From: Bryoerythrophyllum caledonicum
Taxonomy: Eukaryota > Streptophyta > Bryopsida > Pottiales > Pottiaceae
Assembly: GCA_963971425.1 (NCBI GenBank)
Contig: OZ020514.1
Location: 14,389,218 to 14,453,217, forward strand
Direction: 5' to 3'
DNA length: 64,000 bases
The notes beneath the pieces are model-generated. The model did not search any database and was not told the DNA's origin. It worked only from the letters and a program-made list of their open reading frames with translations. A program made the translations under genes and the position numbers. Shown in pieces: positions 56,601 through 64,000 of the stretch (its first letter is position 1; each line of letters begins with the position of its first letter).

Positions 56601-57220
56601 TGCGTTCATGTATGGGCTTTCGAAGGGATTGTCCACCTTATGTCGATTATTGGAATGCAATACTTGCAGAACTAGAACAACCTCTTCCGCCCACTCCTTC
56701 GGCCCTGGTAGAAGGCTTCTGGCCAATCCATGACTGGAGAGCGACAAGTCGAACTCCCTTATATCTCACTACTGGATGACATGTCACACCTAAAGACGTC
56801 GAACCTGAAATTTATTGTGGTTCACGCTTGGAAAAGCCAAAGGAGTCGTTGAATCCATGGCGAGATGTCGTACCGGGATCATGGGTCCTACTCCGTCCCT
56901 CAGACCCTGAAATATATCCTGTCTGGTTAGGGAGAGCACATTCAGTAGTCAATAGAGAAGTTGGACGTGAGGAGTATGGAAAGTTCATTCTCCAATTCTG
57001 GGAGCCAAGAAATGCTTTCAAGGACCACACAAAGAAGTACGAGGATTAATGGATATCGACGTGGGTTCCCGAAAATGGACGTCTAGCTAGCGTTCATGTT
57101 GATGCCGTCTTGTTTGCCTCTTGGTCGAAGAAATTGGATCCGAAGACACGGAAAATTCCACAGAGGAATAGAATTGCAGTAATGATTAACCTTGCAGCCT
57201 CAAACAACAAAGACCCATGA
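53694..57220 (+). pseudogene. DUF7869-like DDE-type protein gene, copy D (diverged, intron-bearing)
   Basis: The start ATG 53,694 gives MSSSEGLLDV, matching the start of copy B. Exon 1 (53,694-54,992) has two Tnp1-like segments (EVTLCYSNHGAVGKGIVI and WVGMVVRRYCCDGNLIACGR), the Cys motif CCSDEC, and VCATAWYKIHGIPKSTFHSY with HGNRG and NADHMPH. Exon 2 (55,295-57,220) has a zinc-motif remnant (KCTLYDT, one Cys replaced), HDKMDTAKTAIP, LDNSAKDNKNQF, GHTHQDIDAYF and a C-terminal SH3-like segment (VLLRPSDPEIYPVWLG). About seven stops interrupt it, but I see no frameshift, so the length and domain order are those of the full protein. Divergence from A-C is large, so this is a separate lineage of the family. 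Confidence 0.85.
54993..55294 (+). other. Intron of copy D carrying one palindrome
   Basis: GTAATC donor at 54,993 and CTGTTTGCAG acceptor ending at 55,294 join two open frames in phase 0, at a point where copies A-C are continuous. It contains the palindrome GATCGAAGGATCTTTCGATG at about 55,218-55,237. Confidence 0.8.
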
Positions 57221-57237
57221 CCACATAGTTGTTTATA

Positions 57238-57965
57238 ATTCAATCGATGGATCCTTCGATGCAGTTGCAAACAATGCAAGCCCTCTACCCTGTAGGAGTT
57301 TTCCAATTCGTTTGGAGGATCGTTCGATTATTGTAGATCGACTTGGCCAGGGCATATGTACGAATCTCACATGTCTTCTAATTTTTGTGCACATGCATAA
57401 ACATTTTTGGCTTTCTCATTTATTGTCTACAATGTACCAGCCTTTCTTAGATACTTTTCTCCCTACTGCAACTGCGTGCATGCTACATTTGATTCTTACG
57501 TATGATGCATGAATCAACATTTGACTCCTCACATTCACGTCTACCATGTATTTTGTCGCTTCGCCGATTAATATCAACTAACGTCTTGTATGTTATCGTT
57601 TCTTTGCATCAGAGGATCCTACGACCCTAATTTATCAGTCTTGTTGCCAATAAATCTAGCCATACTATTGTTGTGCAATATTTCTATAATAGTGTGTGTC
57701 CATGTTTTTTACTTGCATGACATTTTGTACTTCATTAATTGCAAAGAGCCAAATAACATCTGTGGGATTGAAATTGTATTTTCTCTACGTAAATTGAGTC
57801 CCATCAATGGATCCTCCTATTGGTTGACCTAGTTTGCACGCTACATCATGACTCCTTTCAATTCTTGTAATTTTACTATAATTCATTTTCTACCTGTCAA
57901 AAGTTTTATTCACCATCTAATTTGATCATGTCAAAGAATCCAGCGAAGGATCCCTCGAAGCATTT
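57238..57965. repeat. 3'-flank GGATCC-type palindromes of copy D
   Basis: Copies lie at about 57,243-57,261 (ATCGATGGATCCTTCGATG), 57,315-57,330 (GGATCGTTCGAT), 57,611 (half), 57,792 (CAATGGATCC) and 57,948-57,966 (GCGAAGGATCCCTCGAAG). They continue beyond the gene to the left edge of copy C. Confidence 0.8.
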
Positions 57966-58064
57966 CCACGCTTTGTACCATGATATTCCTTACCTAAATC
58001 TGGACTTTGACCAATCTAGACTTTTAAAAGTCTAGATTCAGTTAAATATGGCATAAACCTACAA

Positions 58065-61000
58065 ACTCAGATTAACACTATGCTCCAAGTTAGCTGAAAG
58101 TGAGCTAAATGACGGACAAATAGCCACTTGTAAGAGAATTAGCTGCACATATTCTGATGAACATTTTTTTAATTTAAAAGAATTTTAGTTCACCTTGTGG
58201 AATATACATTGGCTATAAAAATAAGTAACGAGTTTCAAATGATGGTGTTCAGAAGTGGAAAATAAGTTGCACACACGATTGCTCTCTTTGAACTAAAGTG
58301 TCCTCATTACTTAGAGATGCAAGGAACTCAAAAAAACAATTCCACACACTTCAGCTCCACTTGACCTACAGTGCGCACCATTACTAAGTGCAGTGAATTA
58401 AACAGGAGCTTTGCTTACACTATAGCTCTACTAAAGCTAACGTGTGCACCAGCATTTACTTTCTATCATTCACCATGAAGGCAATTACTACTATTATTGG
58501 TTTCAAGATTAGAAGCAATTTACTACATTGTTATTTTAAAAAAGAAAAAAAAACATACTACAAATTATCACTGATACGCAAAAACAATGGAGAGAATATT
58601 TTATAGCAATCATTGGCATCAGATATAGTTATATAGAGTGTAATCGAATACAAATATCTATAATCTCAGCACCAATGGATCTAACCATACTACATGAAGT
58701 ATCACGCATCAGAATCCAAAATCTAAGAAAAGGAATGTCCATTTATCTAAATCTATTACGATTCAAACCTGGCAAGTGCTTCCAAGGAGGCCTTGATAAT
58801 CGCTACTTGCCCCTTTGGAATTTTTGTAGTTGAATCTTGTACATGACCTCCATCCCTCTTTGAAGACCTAGGCTTCCATGCTGTCAAGATTGAATTCGTA
58901 CTCTTCCACGTTATGGCTATGCCCTTTTCAATTGTCCAACGAAGGTTGCAATCTGTATCCCAATCTTAGTAGTACTTCAGAACATCCCGATCGCGCGATA
59001 CAAGGCAAAAGAATCGGATACCGACGGTGTTCGGCATATCCGGGTTAGAGTTAGGATCTGAAATCGCTTGAGCAGTCCAAAATGGGCGCTCGTCTCCATC
59101 ACAAGACCGCAATGCAACAAAATAGCGAGCAAAAAGATCATGACCAACTCTAATAGGAGGTGGACGATCGCGTCTCTCGCTAACAAAATGCTCATCTTCA
59201 CTGTACTCCTCGCGAACCTCACCCTCCACTGAGAACTCATCCTCAATAGCATGGGCAATTTGCGTCGTTGGCCAAAAGTTGTCTTCCAATGATATCGACG
59301 TATCCATTGGAAGAGTCAGAGCATCTCTAACGTTGCGCCAATAGTACAATAGCGGCTCAAAACGTGATCTGGCTTCAACAGACTCCCGCGATGATTGCTC
59401 CCAGTGATCGATGAATCCTGAAAGTCCCTTCACCACCTCAAGGAGATGCCGCAGTGTAGAAGGCTTCAATGCATGAGGTTCTCCGCGAGGCCATAAAGTT
59501 CTTCCTTTAGAAACCTCCTTCCACAATTTAATGCCGCTACCTTCTCCTCCCTTAGGAAGCCAATCTTCATTATGACAAAGGATTTTATACTTCATTACCG
59601 GACAACTACTCGAGTCCACATAAAACTTGAACTGGTGAGCCTTTGTATTACCCTGCAAAGCTTCATCACCGTCCGCAATCATATCCCCAAGGAACTTCTT
59701 AAAGTCAAGAACCTCTTGGATGAGATGCGGGATTATGGGAACACTCTCATTTTTCATGAACGACCTCATGAGCAAAGGAATGGTTGGAAAACTCTCCTTC
59801 CTCAATGTCATACTCCAATGTCCAAATAATGCATCTATATCATCATGTGTATGACCAACTAGTATGAAATTAACATATACCTTGTGGAAGATGCGTTTTG
59901 CAACAAAGATAGACCAAAAACAGAAAACAAATCTATTTTTGTTATCACCAACAACATTGTCCATTTGCACGTTGAATATTGGAGGCAAAGGCCTCCCTGG
60001 CACTACGATATCTGGAATTTGCCCTAATGGATCCAAATACATCTCTGCACCCCGTAATACCGCCGAATACAATGGATGAGAATTAGATTCTGGAAAGAGT
60101 TGCCGGGACAATGACTTCAGAGGCGCCTCTAGGTCACGCAATAGTTTTGCGAACGACTTGACCGGGTAATTGGCTTCATGGGAATATAAACCAAGGCTGT
60201 AATGGGCGTAGCGTTGGTCTACATGACCATGGGCAAGCATGCCTGTGACTGCAAGAGGCAACTTCAAGAGCCCATCTAAGTGCTTTGTTTTATGTGAAGA
60301 AACTGGGGAAGCGGTCTTTGAGTGATCCATCTTATCATGCATGATGGTTAGAACCTCTTGAGGCAACGACTCTGATTATAATTGGTTCGAGTAGTACAAG
60401 TCCCGATGTGCAAAAGCAAAATCGATGTGAACTTGCATCTTCTATTGCCATAGCAGTGATGCTTGTGTTTGAGGTTGAGTAAGCTTCTTCTGATCCTGGT
60501 ATTTGTCACACGTAGAACAACGGGCAAAGTTGTCTCCACCTTTCTTGGCATAGTACTTAGGGAAGCTCACTTGCCGAATCTTATTCAAGCTTGAGGTTGA
60601 AATTGGTGGCAATCCACAATCAGCGAGGTGATCATCAAGAAGCGGTATCCGCTCTTTCCACTTAAAACTTGCGGTGAGGACCTTTGCCACAACCTTCTCG
60701 CAAGATGGGAGAATACGAGACTTGTGAGGCATGTGGTCCGCATGTTTGTCGAGGATGGCTCCAAGAGCGGCAGTGGCCACAACTAAGTGACCTCTAGGCT
60801 ATGCAAACCGATATTCCTGTAGTGTTGAGCCGCATGACCAGCCGCAACGTCCTTCGCATTCCGATAGAAAGTACTCGAACTTACACCCATGATTTTCATC
60901 CAGGCATGGGCACAAACTTCCACACCCTCTAGGGTCACAACCTTCCTACCCGTAGCGTTTCTATGAAACTGTCAGTGAACGTCGAGTTAGATATGATTTG

Positions 61001-61785
61001 GAAACTGCACGATGGTCTCACTGTACAAGCGCGTCCAAAGGACTTTTATTTTATCTCTAGGGTAGTGTTGAACACAGTTTTGACTGCAACAACTATTGCT
61101 CGCAACAGCGTTAATGGAAAGAGGGGTCATGAGGAATTCAACATTCTTGGACACTGTTGGACGTGTATTCCTTGAGGAATTGTCGTACGAACGAGAGCTC
61201 CCACCTAGAGGTCTGTTACGCTCAACCAACCAGACATTGTAAACATCCCTAAGGCAATGATGGAAGAGACTCACACCATTTAAAAAGACTTGTTGAATTG
61301 GCCAGGACTTAAACGAGTACCTCCATTCATCAGGAGTTTTCTCCTCAACGAAAGTACTCAACACCTGTACTACAACATTAGAATCCCCAAGAGGACCAGA
61401 GGAACCTAGAATTGCATTGGACTAGACATTGCGAAATAATCCCTCTGGAATGCGAATACCCAAACCATTGTAAAACGAAATAGTCATCACGACCTAGAGG
61501 CGGCGAGAAATAAAATCAAACTCAAGAAGTTCTGGGTTCACGGGAGCGTCAAGATGAACATCGTTGTCTTCCGAGGATGACAACTTGCATTCTAATGAGA
61601 TCAATATTAGATAATCCTTCCAATAAGTATGGGTGAATACCTTATAGGAATGGACATCAATGCAGATGCATATGAAGTGGGTAATTAAGCTCACATCGAG
61701 GTAAGGTCTAGCACTTGAATAACAACTTGCATTCAACTAAATTGACGTTGTAGAACATGCAAATTTAACTTGACTCGAGGTAAAC
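58065..61785 (-). mobile_element. DUF7869-like element, copy C
   Basis: Homology to copies A and B begins at about 58,065 (AGATTAACACTATGCTCCAA) and ends at about 61,785, inside the degenerate part of the 5' palindrome array. The five-unit tandem array of copy A is therefore missing and repeat E adjoins instead. The 3' palindromes are at about 58,345-58,445. The Ty3 flank shared by A and B is absent here. The left boundary is thus probably close to the true 3' end of the element, near an AACYCRGATTAAC word common to A and C. Confidence 0.85.
58756..61582 (-). pseudogene. DUF7869-like gene, copy C (broken)
   Basis: The longest open part is 60,366-58,966 (466 codons), with HDKMDHSKT, VQMDNVVGDNKNRF, GHTHDDIDALF and the C-terminal segment YFVALRSCDGDERPFW. 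The N-terminal pieces 61,364-60,987 and 60,780-60,442 carry the Cys motif SCCSQNC and the CSTCDKYQ zinc-like pair. The ATG of copy B is changed here. A frameshift lies near 60,790 and several stops separate the pieces. It keeps the undeleted N-terminal join (FHHCLRDVYNVWLVERN) that copies A and B have lost by different lesions, so C is independent of the A/B duplication. Confidence 0.85.
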
Positions 61786-61799
61786 TTAATGTTCATAAT

Positions 61800-63035
61800 G
61801 TTACTAATTTTGGATTTGTTTATACATGCAATATTAGAATAATTAGTTTTTGAGCACGTTCGAGTGGTTGGGAATTATATATTAAATTCTCAAAATTTTG
61901 TAGAAGGATGATAGAAGACATGAGGCATATTACTAAGTAATTTATTTTCTTATTGAACATCTTCAATAAAAGTTATGCTAGGCAAAAGAGAAACTTCTCG
62001 ATTAGCGGCACGTCGAGCAACTTAAAAACCTTATGCTATGACACGCTATGGAATGTGATATTTTCTATACATAGAACTAATATTAGAACGTTTGATATTG
62101 TGGAAAAACATGTCATTTTTCTAGTGAAAAATAAGATTATATCCCAATTCACACATTTTTACACATTGTCACATATTTTTGAATTAGGGTACCAAGAATA
62201 CTTAGACTTCATATCCACTGAAGACAAGGAGATCGTCATATTTTTTTGCTTTTTAATATTACTATTGGAGATTTAGGTCTACGTATTTTGAAAATCCTTT
62301 TAAAATTCAAAAGATTTCTATTTCTCCTTGTGAAATACTTAACCATCAAGAGAAGTAGGGAGTTCAAAATGATTGTTTGAAGAAGTAGACATACAAATTG
62401 CACACACATCAGCTTGGTTTTTAGCAGAAGGTGTGCCTCATCACTACGTGCAATGAACTAAAAGGAGTGTGTCCACTCACTTTAGCTCCAGTAGTGCTAA
62501 AGTGTGCTCCATCACTAGGTGCAGTGAACTAAAAAGAAAATACGCACAGTATAGCTCCACTAAAGCTAAATTGTGCACCATCACTAAATGGAGTCGATTA
62601 GAAAGCAAAAATGCATTCTTTAGCTCCACTACACACAATATGGTTTCAGGTGTAGTGGACACTAAATACAAACCCGTACACTAATTGTAAAATTTACAAT
62701 AAGTGTAGTGACAAAACCATATTACACTAAATATCAACTACTACACTAAATGTCAATCCTAGTAAAAAGTGGAAATTAAAGTTTTTTACTTGTGGACAAT
62801 TAGTGTATGAAACCTTAAAAATGATATTGTGTACATCTTGAGCATCAAAGTAAAGAAGAGTTGAGTGCATGTAGAAAAACAAGAATTTGCAAGAAAGAGC
62901 TTGGGAATAATAGGACGTAGGTATGGAGCAAAAGGAAAATCTCAAAAATTGGACAAAGTAGAATGGACACATGGAGGAAAAATGAAACTACAAGTAGAAG
63001 ATTGGAAAAATAAGAACATTCTTTTGGGAAAGTAA
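61800..63035 (+). repeat. Dispersed repeat E, second copy
   Basis: Reverse-complement partner of about 40,480-41,775. Palindromes lie at about 62,479-62,505 (CACTTTAGCTCCA half-site, imperfect) and 62,548-62,572. It borders copy C directly at its truncated 5' side. A pyrimidine-poor, GGAAA-rich end lies at 62,880-63,035. No coding frame recognised. Confidence 0.75.
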
Positions 63036-64000
63036 GTGAGAAAAGAAAGGAATGTTAACGGATATTTAACTAAATATGGACAAATCGATCAATTATGGAC
63101 CAAAACATAACTTAGACTCGGATTTCATTTCCTATATCATACAAAAAAAAAGAAAATATGGGCTAAATCCTAAACATATACATTCGAAATTGCGTGCCAC
63201 CAAACATTGTCCCACACAAAACTATAATAACTGTCTCATATCATAATAAAGTCTCTTCAGAACCACTAGAATCCTTAACTTTAAGCGTTGGCTGTCAATC
63301 CACAAAATCTAAAGATTCTCCAAAAACCTACAGATTCTCCGTAGACCCTAAATACTCTCCCAGACCCTAAATATTCTCCAAGACCCTAAATATTCCCCTT
63401 GAACCCTAAAGAATCTCCATATGCCCTAAGGATTCTCGAAGACAGAATTAAAGGTCGGGGGCCAGCCGACAAAGAAAGAGGAGGAATCAGAATCTCCGAA
63501 TATTTTTATAGAAGAAATCTCATGATTCAAAAAGGTGAGTAAAAAAACTCCAATGATCAAACAAATTATTCAAAAAATGGGATGAAAAATAAGGTGATAA
63601 TTTGGAAATTAAACCAAAAATATGAAGCAATGAGAGGTGGTCAACATGAAAACGAAGTACGTGGTTTGTCCTACGAGTCCAGACATCGGCCGGCAGCCTA
63701 CGGACAACAGAGACTTTAGTGGACAACAAAAAAAGAAGGCTCCCGGAAGGCAGCTTGCAAAAATAGTAGCAGATGGCAGAATGATCTCCTGAACAATTAG
63801 GGAAACACTAAGAGAGTAAAGGCCCGAGTAAGAAGGGCAAACAAATGATCTCCAAACTCGAAATAAAAAAAGGTTGTCGGCTGGCAGCCGACAAGAAGAA
63901 CTTCAATGATAAAGAATGAAATCCTGCCAACAGAATGTTGTGAAAAGAACATCCATTAAGTAAGTCCGGCAAAGTGGGTAAAGCAATACAAGTGATCAAT
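63036..64000. other. No gene recognised; short minisatellite
   Basis: At about 63,320-63,415 a unit of about 21 bp (AGACCCTAAATATTCTCCA) repeats four to five times. The rest is AT-rich with short frames only. GGCTGGCAGCCGAC-like words at 63,465 and 63,880 and ATCGGCCGGCAGCC at 63,690 suggest diverged repeated DNA, but no family can be named. Confidence 0.4.

Noticed and set aside
33215-61785. The palindrome arrays as the exact terminal inverted repeats of the DUF7869-like elements.
   Set aside because: 5' and 3' palindromes differ in centre and flanks, each palindrome is its own inverse, and homology continues beyond them on the 3' side to about 32,945 and 58,065, so they are subterminal at most.

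Overview
This is repeat-dense eukaryotic nuclear DNA with no gene I can recognise as an ordinary single-copy host gene and no rRNA or tRNA gene that I could see. Interstitial TTTAGGG-type telomere repeats, GT-AG introns, and Ty1/copia and Ty3/gypsy fossils of plant type point to a streptophyte. A non-seed land plant or a charophyte alga fits better than a flowering plant, because of the Tc1 (DD34E) transposon and the Ty3 relative with a PHD finger. The species is not determinable from the sequence alone.

Layout. 0-8.5 kb: a multi-gene, intron-bearing mobile-looking unit. It has 14 copies of a 27-bp palindrome, then a decayed gene with a ParB/DGQHR-like domain, an FCP1-like phosphatase domain, and two unrecognised exon sets. 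More palindromes lie in the introns and 3' flanks. 8.5-14.5 kb: a decayed Ty3/gypsy element whose integrase is followed by a PHD finger. 14.5-16 kb: a 3' fragment of a DUF7869-like (DDE-type) gene, called copy 0. 16-18.8 kb: a nearly intact Tc1 element with 575-bp inverted repeats. 18.8-26 kb: AT-rich decayed DNA with a copia fossil and a coding-like tandem repeat. 26-32.9 kb: a decayed Ty3 element with a long unrecognised frame downstream of pol. 32.65-47.74 kb: a huge inverted duplication (arms about 5.5-5.9 kb, spacer about 3.7 kb). Each arm carries a DUF7869-like gene (copies A and B), a palindrome array, a small divergent ORF and telomere-like repeats. 47.7-58 kb: a second ParB/DGQHR-like gene (minus) and a second, diverged DUF7869-like gene (copy D, plus). 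Both are flanked by a different palindrome, of the form GATCGATGGATCCATCGATC. 58-61.8 kb: DUF7869-like copy C (minus). 61.8-64 kb: a repeat shared with the spacer of the large inverted duplication.

The recurring theme is two gene families, a ParB/DGQHR-like protein and a DUF7869-like protein with a D...D...GHTHxDID signature. Each is preceded by an array of long palindromes. There are two palindrome dialects, and each dialect occurs with both gene families. Palindromes sit in introns and flanks and not in the exons. I infer an undescribed mobile-element superfamily in which the palindromes may be the binding sites of one of the two proteins. That is a hypothesis from co-occurrence and motif reading, not a demonstrated system.
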